Positions 6,703-14,411 of a stretch of 64,000 nucleotides of DNA are shown piece after piece. Location of the stretch: positions 1 through 64,000 of the IMG/VR virus record IMGVR_UViG_3300037475_000211; one strand, 5' to 3'. The stretch's first letter is position 1; every line of letters begins with the position of its first letter. This DNA is from a virus. Below the pieces are notes generated by a model. That model was given only the letters and a program-made list of their open reading frames with translations. It had not been told where the DNA came from and made no database searches. A program made the position numbers and the translations under genes.

Positions 6703-7129
6703 TAGGTTTTTAAAATTAAAAGAAAATCATCCAACACTTATTAAGTTAGAACAAATTTTTAGCTTAATGGAAGAGCTTCAAATAAGTTTTGATTTCTCTA
6801 ATGTTGGTATGAGAGTAACTGATCAAAGTCAGGAACGATTTACTTTCTTTTATATGGAAGATTTAGAGGATGATCATAGTCCTATGAGTAATCTTCCACC
6901 AACTTTTGAATATAAAGTTCTTGCAGATAATCCTAAATTTCTAGAAGAACAAGAATTGGCTACAAAGCAACGTCTTGAACAAGCTCTTAAGAAAAGAGAA
7001 GAGGCTGCCTTAAAAGAAGCTGAAGCAAAAAAGCAAGAGAAAATTCTTCATCTGGCAGAAAGAAAAGCCGCAGCTGTCTCGCTAGAAAAGCAGATTAAAG
7101 ACTTAGAAAAGGAGTTAGGAAATGAGTAG
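6695..7129 (+). CDS. coiled-coil protein, 144 aa
   Basis: N-terminal 85 residues look globular; from about residue 90 to 142 a continuous charged helix runs (KQRLEQALKKREEAALKEAE ... LEKQIKDLEKEL). It overlaps a winged-helix gene by eight bases, so the two products may act together. No family recognised. Confidence 0.7.
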   Translation: MSSRFLKLKENHPTLIKLEQIFSLMEELQISFDFSNVGMRVTDQSQERFTFFYMEDLEDDHSPMSNLPPTFEYKVLADNPKFLEEQELATKQRLEQALKKREEAALKEAEAKKQEKILHLAERKAAAVSLEKQIKDLEKELGNE

Positions 7130-7343
7130 CAATAAATCAAATTTGTTTGATCTTTCTAAAGAAGAAATTTCTGAAACGTTATCAGATATTTCTGAAGAAG
7201 AAATAACGGAAGTACTAGAATCAATGGTAGAAAAAGGTTATCTTCGTGCCTTTATTAAAGACGGTGAACGTGTTTATGAAATAACTGAAGAAGGAAAATT
7301 AGCCAGAGATCACTCTGATTCCGATCCAAAACTTAGAAACTAA
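7122..7343 (+). CDS. winged-helix DNA-binding-like protein, 73 aa
   Basis: Residues 22-62 fit a winged-helix pattern: EEEITEVLESMVEKGYLRAF (helices, with a G-Y-L turn) followed by the wing DGERVYEITEEGK. This is common to MarR/PadR-like regulators and phage repressors. It lies immediately upstream of the putative structured RNA, so a regulatory role is possible. Confidence 0.65.
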   Translation: MSSNKSNLFDLSKEEISETLSDISEEEITEVLESMVEKGYLRAFIKDGERVYEITEEGKLARDHSDSDPKLRN

Positions 7344-7349
7344 AACTTA

Positions 7350-7795
7350 ATTCAAATTCATTAATCTAAGAAAGAATTCGCTTAGAATAATGGGGTAGTT
7401 GCGCGACTACTTTTAGTATTATGAAGGGAGAGCCTTTAAGGCTTGAAGTTAAAATATTAGATTTGAACGGGTCTCAATAACCGAATAATTGAGGGCGCAG
7501 GCGGTCTGCCTTATACTAGCTCCAGTTTATGTTAGTTGTTAATCTGGTAATTAAAATAACTTCCTTAGCTCTGTCTCTATGAGCGAATATAATCTAAGAG
7601 GGCTTTCCACTATGATTAAGCCATAAAATAAAATCATAGAGGCACTGTCTCGCCATATCGACAGCAACATAATTACCTGCTTATCTGTTGTTAAATAGGT
7701 AATCCTCACCCTATAATTAATTTGCAAATATGTTAATGGGTCTGGGTTATAAGCAGGAACAATTTTATTCCCACTATATGTGAGGCTTTTTGTAT
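7350..7795 (+). ncRNA. candidate large structured RNA
   Basis: A 440-base stretch without a gene in an otherwise packed genome, full of complementary segments. Local stems: TCTAAG/CTTAGA (7365/7381), GTAGT/ACTAC (7395/7406), AGCCT/AGGCT (7431/7439), CTATGATT/AATCATAG (7610/7632). Long-range helices: GAAGTTA 7445-7451 with TAACTTC 7557-7563; CCTGCTTAT 7676-7684 with ATAAGCAGG 7749-7757; CCTCAC 7704-7709 with GTGAGG 7780-7785, the last running into a T-rich end. CGG/CCG (7468/7481) crosses CTCAAT/ATTGAG (7473/7488), a possible pseudoknot. Large ornate phage RNAs such as GOLLD and ROOL are known; membership was not established. Strand is assumed from the genes. Confidence 0.6.
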
Positions 7796-7837
7796 TTTAA
7801 AAGTAATAGTGATTATATTTCTCAAGGAGAATTAAGT

Positions 7838-8218
7838 ATGCTGCGATTGCTTGCGGCAATAAAAACTCCTTCTTTATCATTCAAAGATGGATGGGGAGAA
7901 ATAAAATCAATTCCTGATAAAGGTTTTGTTTTAAATTGTTTCATTTGTAATGATAGTTTGGAATCAAACTATGATGTTAATATGATTGTTATTCATGGTA
8001 AGTTACATTTAAATAATTTAATGAATAAATTTTCTATAGAAGAAATTCTCAAATTAGAGTCTATGGCAAACTCTAACTGTTGGTGGAAAATAATTGACCA
8101 TCAAATTGTTTGCAATATTTGTAATGTAAACATTGGTGATGTACTTTTATCAACTGATATTTTTGATAAAGTTATTCTTCATGGAAGAAGACATATTGCT
8201 TTAATTTCCTTCTCATGA
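7838..8218 (+). CDS. double C2H2-like zinc-finger protein, 126 aa
   Basis: Two fingers: NCFICNDSLE ... IHGKLH and CNICNVNIGD ... LHGRRH, each C-x2-C then H-x3-H with a conserved HG before the second histidine. Ends ALISFS. Start chosen at the ATG after AAGGAGAA; an upstream TTG in the same frame (7790) lies in the terminator-like end of the RNA candidate. First of three consecutive finger genes. Presumed nucleic-acid binding. Confidence 0.7.
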   Translation: MLRLLAAIKTPSLSFKDGWGEIKSIPDKGFVLNCFICNDSLESNYDVNMIVIHGKLHLNNLMNKFSIEEILKLESMANSNCWWKIIDHQIVCNICNVNIGDVLLSTDIFDKVILHGRRHIALISFS

Positions 8219-8436
8219 CAGATTTAAATAAAGATGAAATTGAAGTTGCATGTCAGCTTTCTTTAAGAAATAAAAATTTATCTCCAGAAGATCGTGCCGA
8301 AGTAATACAAGGGTTTTGTGGAAAATGGATAAATTCCGGTATCTTTTGTTTTATTTGTAATGATAAATTAAAACAAGATGAGCCTTTTTCTAATCATATT
8401 AGGTCTCACATAAAAAAATTCATGGTTTATATTTGA
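8215..8436 (+). CDS. C2H2-like zinc-finger protein, 73 aa
   Basis: One finger, CFICNDKLKQDEPFSNHIRSH, preceded by a helical segment starting NKDEIEVACQLSLRNK. Ends KKFMVYI. Overlaps the previous gene (ATGA). Paralogue of the genes at 5501, 7838 and 8433. Confidence 0.7.
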   Translation: MTDLNKDEIEVACQLSLRNKNLSPEDRAEVIQGFCGKWINSGIFCFICNDKLKQDEPFSNHIRSHIKKFMVYI

Positions 8437-8666
8437 AGCCTTTATCTGAAAATCAAATTTCATGTTTATTACTTTTAGCTAAAAGGTCAGGTAGTACTGA
8501 AGACCGCTGGATGTCATCTTATGATGAGTTTAAATTCAAATGTAATATTTGTAATAAAATTTTAAGTAATGATTTTATTTATGATTTTGAATATGAAGGT
8601 AATATAATGCCAGATGTTATTCTTCATGGAAGTGAACATTTAATTAGTTTAAATATTTTTATATGA
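8433..8666 (+). CDS. C2H2-like zinc-finger protein, 77 aa
   Basis: One finger, CNICNKILS ... ILHGSEH. The first codon appears to be TTG overlapping the preceding TGA; no ATG in a useful position exists. Ends SLNIFI. Tandem paralogue of the two genes before it. Confidence 0.65.
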   Translation: MKPLSENQISCLLLLAKRSGSTEDRWMSSYDEFKFKCNICNKILSNDFIYDFEYEGNIMPDVILHGSEHLISLNIFI

Positions 8667-8998
8667 AATACTTAGAATTAGCTTGTCGAATTGCCGCGGG
8701 CGCTAGCTGGCAAGAAAAACATTTTCTTTTAGCAGCCGTTGCCATCCGTCAAGATGGTGCTATAGTAACCGCAACTAATTTAAGAACTCAAGATCGCGAA
8801 CATTCGGCGCATGCTGAGCATCGCACACTTCGCAAGGCAGGGGCAGGAGCTATTCTTTATGTTGCTCGTATTGATCGATATGGTCAATGGGCAATGGCAA
8901 AGCCTTGTATTAAGTGTCAAGCGCTTATAAAGAACAAAAGAGTTAAGCGTGTTTTCTATACTGTTTCACCTGGAATTTATTCAGTGTGGGATGTTTAA
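8663..8998 (+). CDS. cytidine/tRNA deaminase-fold protein, 111 aa
   Basis: Zinc-deaminase signature: HAE at 50-52 (His50, Glu52) and PCIKC at 81-85 (Cys82, Cys85), with the usual order beta-beta-helix. The family deaminates cytosine or adenine bases in nucleosides, nucleotides or tRNA. The motif alone does not separate dCMP deaminase from TadA-like enzymes; the small size and lack of an allosteric site argue against a classic dCMP deaminase. It shares an overlap with the finger genes upstream. Confidence 0.75.
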   Translation: MKYLELACRIAAGASWQEKHFLLAAVAIRQDGAIVTATNLRTQDREHSAHAEHRTLRKAGAGAILYVARIDRYGQWAMAKPCIKCQALIKNKRVKRVFYTVSPGIYSVWDV

Positions 8999-9015
8999 TT
9001 TGAAAGAAATTTATT

Positions 9016-9300
9016 ATGACTGAACAATCAGATTTAGAAAAAGAATTTAAAGAGTCTGCCGAAAAATATTCAAGATTAATTGCTGCTAAAGTAGCACAAG
9101 CATGTCAATTGCTTTCTGAAGCTTGTGCTATTTCAGAAGAGCATGGCATTCCTTTTGATTCCAATATATCTTTCCTTAGTCAAGGATATGTTCCAGATTC
9201 CTTTGCAACTAAATTCAAAGGATTAGATCGAGAAATAATGTATGAAGTTACTGGAGTGTATAACGAATATGAAGGTTGGCAGCATAGCCAAGTGTGTTAA
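9016..9300 (+). CDS. coiled-coil protein with terminal cysteine (family A), 94 aa
   Basis: Helical N-terminal part (LEKEFKESAEKY ... VAQACQLLSEACAISEEHGI) and a short end EGWQHSQVC. Closest paralogue is the product at 9988 (shared GYVPDSF/GYVPRSF, GVY, YEGW-H). The two copies are separated by an HNH endonuclease gene on the other strand. Function unknown. Confidence 0.75.
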   Translation: MTEQSDLEKEFKESAEKYSRLIAAKVAQACQLLSEACAISEEHGIPFDSNISFLSQGYVPDSFATKFKGLDREIMYEVTGVYNEYEGWQHSQVC

Positions 9301-9959
9301 TTAGAGTTATGTCTAATTCCAGTTACTCCTTCTAATAAATTTTGTTTAGAACTTAATGGTCTTAAGTTGTTAAGTGACCAGCATAGTTTAAAGTTATCAT
9401 CCTCCATAGATGTATATGGTAATGTTGACTGTGGTATAATATGATCTATGCTCCAAGTCCAAGTTGACTGGTCATTATCATTCCATGTTTCTCTTTTATA
9501 GGGACCATGATTTTCCCAAGTCATCCAAGTTTCAAACTTAGACTTCAAGTAAAGTTTAAATTCATCCATAGTATATGGTACAAATTTCAAAAAACTCATT
9601 TGTTTACAGCTACCATTTGATTTAAGTGCTCTTGTTACTTTAGATGATAAATATTTTCGTAATTTCCAGGCAGGATTATTTTTTCTTTTATTACGCTCTC
9701 TAATATTAGTCGAAGATTTGGTTCTTTGTTTAGATAATCTATTTTGCTCTCTTCGCTTTGCAGTAATATTTCTTTCTCTAAATAATTCTTTATTATTTTC
9801 TCTGTATAGTTTCCTTTGTTTTTTAATTGTTTCGATATTATCTTCATGATATTTTTTAGAACAAAGAATACATGTTGCTCGTCTAGCTAATTTTTTAGAG
9901 TTTATAAAATAAAAATCTTCATCAGTTTTTAAAACTTGACATTTATTACAGGTTTTCAT
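9297..9959 (-). CDS. HNH homing endonuclease, 220 aa
   Basis: N-terminal zinc finger CNKCQVLK ... CILCSKKYH, a basic middle, then a C-terminal HNH core: WSIDHIIPQSTL with NLRPLSSKQN. Antisense to all neighbours and lodged between two paralogues of family A, overlapping the end of one by four bases. Such free-standing endonucleases cut a related phage at the insertion site and spread by repair. Confidence 0.9.
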   Translation of the reverse strand: MKTCNKCQVLKTDEDFYFINSKKLARRATCILCSKKYHEDNIETIKKQRKLYRENNKELFRERNITAKRREQNRLSKQRTKSSTNIRERNKRKNNPAWKLRKYLSSKVTRALKSNGSCKQMSFLKFVPYTMDEFKLYLKSKFETWMTWENHGPYKRETWNDNDQSTWTWSIDHIIPQSTLPYTSMEDDNFKLCWSLNNLRPLSSKQNLLEGVTGIRHNSN

Positions 9960-9964
9960 ATAAA

Positions 9965-9973
9965 ATATATATC
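9965..9973 (-). promoter_or_regulatory. GATATATA element before HNH gene
   Basis: GATATATAT on the minus strand, about 8 bases before the start at 9959. Similar elements precede other endonuclease genes (19035, 30734, 43709). Possibly a phage promoter core; the A+T content makes chance matches common. Confidence 0.3.
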
Positions 9974-9987
9974 GTAAGGAAAATAAA

Positions 9988-10302
9988 ATGACTAATTCAA
10001 ATGAAGAATCTAAATCAGATCTTGAAATAGAATTTCAAGCAGCGTATGATAAAGCATTACCTTTAATTAATCTTCATATAAAGGAAGCTAAAGAAGCGAT
10101 TGCAAAAGCAATTGAAATTGCAAACCAATATGGTATACCATTTAGTGCGGCAGTTTCTCCATTAAGAAATGGATATGTTCCGCGTTCTTTTGAAAGTAAA
10201 TTTTCTGAACTTGATTCAGAAATAGTAAGTGAAATTTCTGGAGTATATGATCCAAATGGTGATGCTTTATATGAAGGATGGATTCATAGCGCAGTATGTT
10301 GA
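9988..10302 (+). CDS. coiled-coil protein with terminal cysteine (family A), 104 aa
   Basis: Same plan as the product at 9016: acidic start, helix (LEIEFQAAYDKALPLINLHI, KEAIAKAIEIANQYGIPF), then GYVPRSFESKF and the end YEGWIHSAVC. Good ribosome site (AAGGAAAATAAA). Unknown function. Confidence 0.75.
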   Translation: MTNSNEESKSDLEIEFQAAYDKALPLINLHIKEAKEAIAKAIEIANQYGIPFSAAVSPLRNGYVPRSFESKFSELDSEIVSEISGVYDPNGDALYEGWIHSAVC

Positions 10303-10332
10303 TAAGTATATGTAATCATCAGGTAATTTAAT

Positions 10333-10572
10333 ATGTCAAATTTAGATAAAGAATTCGATTCAGTTGTATCTGAAGTACAAGATAAGTTAGAACAAGCTCA
10401 AAAATTGCTTGCTGAAGCCTTAGCCTTAAGTAAGAATAATAGTCTTACTTTAGATAAAAATCAAGTTAATACATTATTAGATGCAGTATATGATTTACCA
10501 ACCAATCAAAATTGGTCTGAGTCAGATGATACTACTGGCATTTGGAGCTCTTCATTAAATTATAATTGTTAA
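10333..10572 (+). CDS. coiled-coil protein with terminal cysteine (family A), 79 aa
   Basis: Helix LDKEFDSVVSEVQDKLEQAQ and KLLAEALALSKNN, then a short linker and IWSSSLNYNC at the end. Shorter member of the family, with the same L-x2-EF start and Trp-Ser-Ser...Cys end. Confidence 0.75.
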   Translation: MSNLDKEFDSVVSEVQDKLEQAQKLLAEALALSKNNSLTLDKNQVNTLLDAVYDLPTNQNWSESDDTTGIWSSSLNYNC

Positions 10573-10583
10573 AGGAAATTAAT

Positions 10584-10958
10584 ATGAATGATTATGCAAT
10601 GGGGGCAATGCCTCCACAACAACATAAATGGATGTTAGGTCGTTCTGTTGAAGAAATTAGAGCGATAACATTAACCTCAGAAGAATCTGGCAAATCAATT
10701 GATGAAGTAATATCTTCTGGTTCTTGGAAACATAAATTTAATGAGCTTGAAATAGAGTATAATAATACTATTAATAGGATTAAATTAAAGATTTCTGAAT
10801 CTGCTCTTCTCTTAAAAGAAGCTCAAGATTTAGCTGCGAGTATAAATCAAGAAGGATTATATAATCTTTTTGATGAAGAGAATGAAAACGATATTATTCA
10901 ACCTATATTTAATGAATTAGAAAACATTGGTTGGGCAACATCATCCTTGAGTTGTTAA
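10584..10958 (+). CDS. coiled-coil protein with terminal cysteine (family A), 124 aa
   Basis: An extra 45-residue start rich in Met/Pro/Gln (MGAMPPQQHKWMLGRSVEEI), then the family helix (ELEIEYNNTINRIKLKIS, LLLKEAQDLAASI) and the end IGWATSSLSC, nearly identical to the end of the product at 3392. Start set at 10584 after AAAGGAAA. Confidence 0.75.
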   Translation: MNDYAMGAMPPQQHKWMLGRSVEEIRAITLTSEESGKSIDEVISSGSWKHKFNELEIEYNNTINRIKLKISESALLLKEAQDLAASINQEGLYNLFDEENENDIIQPIFNELENIGWATSSLSC

Positions 10959-10959
10959 T

Positions 10960-11223
10960 ATGAAAAAAAAGAAACTTTTACCAATAGAAAAAGAATTTAT
11001 TCTTTTAACTAAGAATATTAATAAGAAATTAGAGATTGCTAGGCTTGCCTTACTTGAAGCAAATGCTTTGGCTCAATCCAAAGGTCATATATTAGTTGAC
11101 TTTGAATATTCATTTGATAATGAGAGATGGGGTTTGCCTCCTGATTTTGAGCTTCCAGAAATTAAAGTTGATGGCATCAAAGAAGCTTTTAATAAAGTGG
11201 GGTGGAGTTCTTCTCACTGTTAG
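10960..11223 (+). CDS. coiled-coil protein with terminal cysteine (family A), 87 aa
   Basis: Family helix (IEKEFILLTKNINKKLEIAR, LALLEANALAQSKG), a short linker, and the end VGWSSSHC. Last of the tandem series 9016-11223. The invariant C-terminal cysteine has no partner cysteine within the same chain. Confidence 0.75.
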   Translation: MKKKKLLPIEKEFILLTKNINKKLEIARLALLEANALAQSKGHILVDFEYSFDNERWGLPPDFELPEIKVDGIKEAFNKVGWSSSHC

Positions 11224-11233
11224 GATTTGATTT

Positions 11234-12142
11234 ATGATTTTAATTGGTAGTCGTGCCTTAAAATTAAGGACTCCTTTTTTTAAAAGGGAGTGTAAAGATT
11301 TTGACTGGATTTGTACTCAAGAAGAATTAAACCTTTGGCTTGAGAAAAATCTATCTAAAATTGGTGAGCATAAGGCTTATTATTTAGAAGGCAAAGATAA
11401 TAAATATATTATTGAAGGTGAATCTATTTGTGAATTCGAAATAGTAAAGCCTAATACTTCTACAGAGTTATTTTATAATTTAGTAAAGTCAGATCCTGAT
11501 TCTATTGAATCTTCTTTTGGTTTAATTCCAAGTTTAGATTTATTATTTACTCTTAAATCATCTCACAAATATCTTAAGAATAGTCCCCATTTTTGGAAGA
11601 ATTTAAAAGACTATCATTTAATGAAAAATTTAGGAGCTAAAGTTCGTCCTGAATATAAAGATTTTCTTAAGATGCGAGAAAAAGAAACTTATACTTATCT
11701 TCATCCTAAGCTCAATCAAAATAAAAAAGACTTCTTTGCTGACGATGGATTGACATATACTTATGATCATGATGATATTCATAAAGCAGTAGCTTTATAT
11801 GATCGTCCTGCCTATACTTATTACATGAAAGATGGAGAACAAGTCTTTTCAGATAAGGAAAAGTTCTTTGCTTGCCCAAGAGAAATTCAGTTAGCAGGGG
11901 TTCTTGAGGAAAGTTCAGTGCTTGCAATTGAAAGATCTTTAGTTCCGCATCCTGGTGTAATGACGCCAGAACAAGCTTGGCACTTTGCTTATGGAAAAGT
12001 TTGCAGTTCTATAACTTCCGGATGGTTTAGAGAATTTGGTTATGATAATGCTCCAGAACTTCTTAAATTATATCCAAAAGATTATTATGATAAGTTTCAA
12101 AAAGCATTAGCTGATGGAATGGTTAAGCCCCATAAAGGATAA
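11234..12142 (+). CDS. nucleotidyltransferase-like protein, 302 aa
   Basis: The N-terminus has the pol-beta-type signature GSRA (residues 5-8) followed by KDFDW with Asp22 and Asp24, as in minimal nucleotidyltransferases. Then comes a helical region with SHKYLKNSPHFWKNLKDYHLMK and a His-rich segment (YTYDHDDIHKAVALYDRPAY). Similar proteins occur in large phages, where their substrate is unknown. It could modify a tRNA, a protein or a nucleotide. It is followed closely by a membrane protein gene. Confidence 0.6.
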   Translation: MILIGSRALKLRTPFFKRECKDFDWICTQEELNLWLEKNLSKIGEHKAYYLEGKDNKYIIEGESICEFEIVKPNTSTELFYNLVKSDPDSIESSFGLIPSLDLLFTLKSSHKYLKNSPHFWKNLKDYHLMKNLGAKVRPEYKDFLKMREKETYTYLHPKLNQNKKDFFADDGLTYTYDHDDIHKAVALYDRPAYTYYMKDGEQVFSDKEKFFACPREIQLAGVLEESSVLAIERSLVPHPGVMTPEQAWHFAYGKVCSSITSGWFREFGYDNAPELLKLYPKDYYDKFQKALADGMVKPHKG

Positions 12143-12145
12143 AAT

Positions 12146-12850
12146 ATGTTTCCGATTATAATTACAGCAATAATTATTGCAATGTTTATTGCCAATGTTT
12201 TCTTTGTAGAATATGAAAGCTATGGCTGGACTACACTATCAATGATAGTAACTGGTGTTGCAATTTATTGGTTTAAATTATGGGGACTCCCTCAATGGAT
12301 TGTAAATCATGGACTATTATGTTTAGCCTTTGATGGAGCTTATATTGTAATAGGAATAATTTGGTCTTTCATTAAATGGTTTTCATATCTAATTTCTTAT
12401 CGAGATCATTTTTTAGATATTAAAAATGATTATGTTAATTCAAGGAATGATTTAATTGAAAGTCAATGGAAATGGATTCAAGATAATTATATTCTCAATG
12501 ATGAAGGCAATTTAATTACAAAAGATATTTTGCCATTCATTCATCCTTATGGAATGAAAACAAATAATGTAATTGAAAAGTATCTTTCACAAGTAAAAGA
12601 TGGCAATAAATTATATCATAATTTTTCTGATGATAAAAGAAAATATTGTAAATTTTACAAACCATTAGCTTATGATAATAAAAGTAAAATCGTAGCGTGG
12701 ATTTGTTATTGGCCATTCAGTTTAATTGGTACATTGATTAATGATCCTCTTCGTCGATTGGTAAACTTTTGCTTTGCAAAGCTTAAAGCAACTTATCAAA
12801 AAATGTCTGATAGTGTCTTTAAAGAGTTTCCAGATAAAAATGAGTACTAA
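12146..12850 (+). CDS. multi-pass membrane protein, 234 aa
   Basis: Hydrophobic segments at about 3-20, 30-50, 53-85 and 180-200, with a soluble loop between (residues 90-175). The last segment carries WICYWPFSLIGTLINDPLRR, a string I recall from conserved phage membrane proteins of unknown role. Its 3' end overlaps the next gene. Confidence 0.7.
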   Translation: MFPIIITAIIIAMFIANVFFVEYESYGWTTLSMIVTGVAIYWFKLWGLPQWIVNHGLLCLAFDGAYIVIGIIWSFIKWFSYLISYRDHFLDIKNDYVNSRNDLIESQWKWIQDNYILNDEGNLITKDILPFIHPYGMKTNNVIEKYLSQVKDGNKLYHNFSDDKRKYCKFYKPLAYDNKSKIVAWICYWPFSLIGTLINDPLRRLVNFCFAKLKATYQKMSDSVFKEFPDKNEY

Positions 12851-13064
12851 TTATTTGTTTGATTATAAAACAAAAACTGGAGTATATGTTGATACCCTTA
12901 ACAAATCTAAATGGCATTATTTTAATGGAGTTCTTCATAGATTAGATGGACCAGCAATAGAATATGAGTCTGGTGTTTGTTATTGGGTTTATAATGGTAA
13001 ACATATAGCATGTGAATCTCAAGAAGAATTTGAGAGAATAGTTAAACTATTGGTATTTATATGA
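12840..13064 (+). CDS. HRxDGPA-repeat small protein with C-terminal tail motif, 74 aa
   Basis: Contains LHRLDGPAIEYESG and YWVYNGKHI, the H-R-x-D-G-P-A ... W-x-N-G unit found as repeats in many phage and giant-virus proteins. It continues with SQEEFERIVKLLVFI, resembling the SQEEF ... WKLRAF end of the MCNEC genes that follow. Start set at the ATG overlapping the previous gene. Function unknown. Confidence 0.7.
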   Translation: MSTNYLFDYKTKTGVYVDTLNKSKWHYFNGVLHRLDGPAIEYESGVCYWVYNGKHIACESQEEFERIVKLLVFI

Positions 13065-13339
13065 CATTTGAAAAAATAATAATAGAAATTAGAAGAATTC
13101 ACTATATTGCTACTAACAAAGATAGTGATGTGCATATTGTTTATAAGGGAACTTCTCATGGTATAACCAAGCCTTGGAACATTAAAGTAGATAATAAAGA
13201 ATCAGATGGAACAACTGAATTAGAGGCTGCATTAAATCTTTTTAATCTTGTTAAGAATGATCTATCTGATAGAATTAAGTTTATGGAAAATCAAGCAGCA
13301 TCTTGGAAAGAAGCTTTAAACGGATCTAGAGCAAATTAA
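13061..13339 (+). CDS. hypothetical protein, 92 aa
   Basis: Beta-rich first half (DVHIVYKGTSHG, PWNIKVDNKESD) and a helical second half (LEAALNLFNLVKNDLSDRIK). Overlaps the previous gene (ATGA) and abuts the MCNEC series. Unlike its neighbours it lacks the tail motif. Confidence 0.65.
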   Translation: MTFEKIIIEIRRIHYIATNKDSDVHIVYKGTSHGITKPWNIKVDNKESDGTTELEAALNLFNLVKNDLSDRIKFMENQAASWKEALNGSRAN

Positions 13340-13663
13340 ATGTGTAATGAGTGTACTTTCTCTGAAAGTAAAAATGTTAAACATAATACTCTAAATTTAA
13401 TTAGAGTGGATAAGGATGGAAAATATCATTGTAAAACTTATCCGTGTTATGAATTGTTTTTTGAAAATAAAAAGCTTTGGTCTGCATATAAAATTCATGG
13501 TCGACTTCACAGAGAAGACGGACCAGCTGTTATTGAAATTTCTAAAGATGGCGTAGAACATTATAGTTGGTATATTGACGGATTTTCGTTGAAGGTTTCT
13601 TCTCAAGAAGAATTTGTAAATTCTACCTCTTATAAAGAGTGGAAACTAAGAGCATTCAAATAA
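13340..13663 (+). CDS. MCNEC family protein 1 with LRAF tail, 107 aa
   Basis: First of five tandem paralogues. Starts MCNEC, has a CKTYPCYELF segment aligned with HCLTxPAR of the others, keeps the LHREDGPAV repeat seen at 12840, then WYIDGF, SSQEEF and the end YKEWKLRAFK. The two N-terminal cysteines and the central Cys could bind zinc. This member links the HRxDGPA protein to the rest of the array. Confidence 0.75.
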   Translation: MCNECTFSESKNVKHNTLNLIRVDKDGKYHCKTYPCYELFFENKKLWSAYKIHGRLHREDGPAVIEISKDGVEHYSWYIDGFSLKVSSQEEFVNSTSYKEWKLRAFK

Positions 13664-13917
13664 TGTGTGATGAATGTTTTGCAGAAGACATTGATAGTGA
13701 AAAACTTATTAATACAAATTATATTAAAATAACTAATCATTTTAGAATAAATACAGACAAATTTCATTGTTTAACTGGTCCAGCAAGAACTTTTGTTTCT
13801 AAAAATAAAATTTATTATTACTGGTATGTTGATGATATTTGGATACATTGTTTTTCTCAAAAAGAATTTGAGTCTTCTAAAGAGTATAGAGTTTGGAAGT
13901 TAAAGGCTTTCACATAA
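13663..13917 (+). CDS. MCNEC family protein 2 with LKAF tail, 84 aa
   Basis: MCDEC start, FHCLTGPARTF, YWYVDDIW, SQKEFESS and the end VWKLKAFT. An upstream in-frame ATG (13639) lies within the previous gene; the TAATG junction at 13661-13665 supports this start. Tandem duplicate of its neighbours. Confidence 0.75.
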   Translation: MCDECFAEDIDSEKLINTNYIKITNHFRINTDKFHCLTGPARTFVSKNKIYYYWYVDDIWIHCFSQKEFESSKEYRVWKLKAFT

Positions 13918-14147
13918 TGTGTAACGAATGCTTTGAAGTTAAAGAGGGTTGTAATTTAATGAGAAGATCAATTAGTAATGGATCTTCTCATTGTTTATCT
14001 GATCATGCAATTATACTTAATTATTATAAGGCTGGATTAAAAATAGCTGATTGGTATATTAATGGGATTCGTATTAATGTAGGATCTCAAGAAGAATTTG
14101 AAAAGAGCAAAGAATATAGAGAGTGGAAGCTGCGAGTGTTTAAATAA
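13917..14147 (+). CDS. MCNEC family protein 3 with LRVF tail, 76 aa
   Basis: MCNEC start, HCLSDHAIIL (the PAR of the family is altered to HAI), DWYINGIRINVGSQEEF and the end EWKLRVFK. TAATG junctions on both sides. Confidence 0.75.
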   Translation: MCNECFEVKEGCNLMRRSISNGSSHCLSDHAIILNYYKAGLKIADWYINGIRINVGSQEEFEKSKEYREWKLRVFK

Positions 14148-14407
14148 TGTGTAATGAATGTTTTATCAAAGAGTTTAACTATTTTCACGGAAAATTAGTT
14201 CAAAGAATTCAAAGATTTAATAAAAGTCATTATCATTGTTTAACTGAACCCGCTAGATTATTCATTTATAATGATAATTTTGGCAGTTCTTTTGCCGACG
14301 TCGAAAAAGGTTGGTTCATTAATGGTATTGAAGTAAAAGTTTCTTCCCAAGAAGAACTAAAGAATTCTAATGAATATAGGATATGGAAGATGAGGGCATT
14401 TCATTAA
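14147..14407 (+). CDS. MCNEC family protein 4 with MRAF tail, 86 aa
   Basis: MCNEC start, YHCLTEPARLF, GWFINGIEVKVSSQEEL and the end IWKMRAFH. Starts on the stop of copy 3. Confidence 0.75.
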   Translation: MCNECFIKEFNYFHGKLVQRIQRFNKSHYHCLTEPARLFIYNDNFGSSFADVEKGWFINGIEVKVSSQEELKNSNEYRIWKMRAFH

Positions 14408-14411
14408 AATA

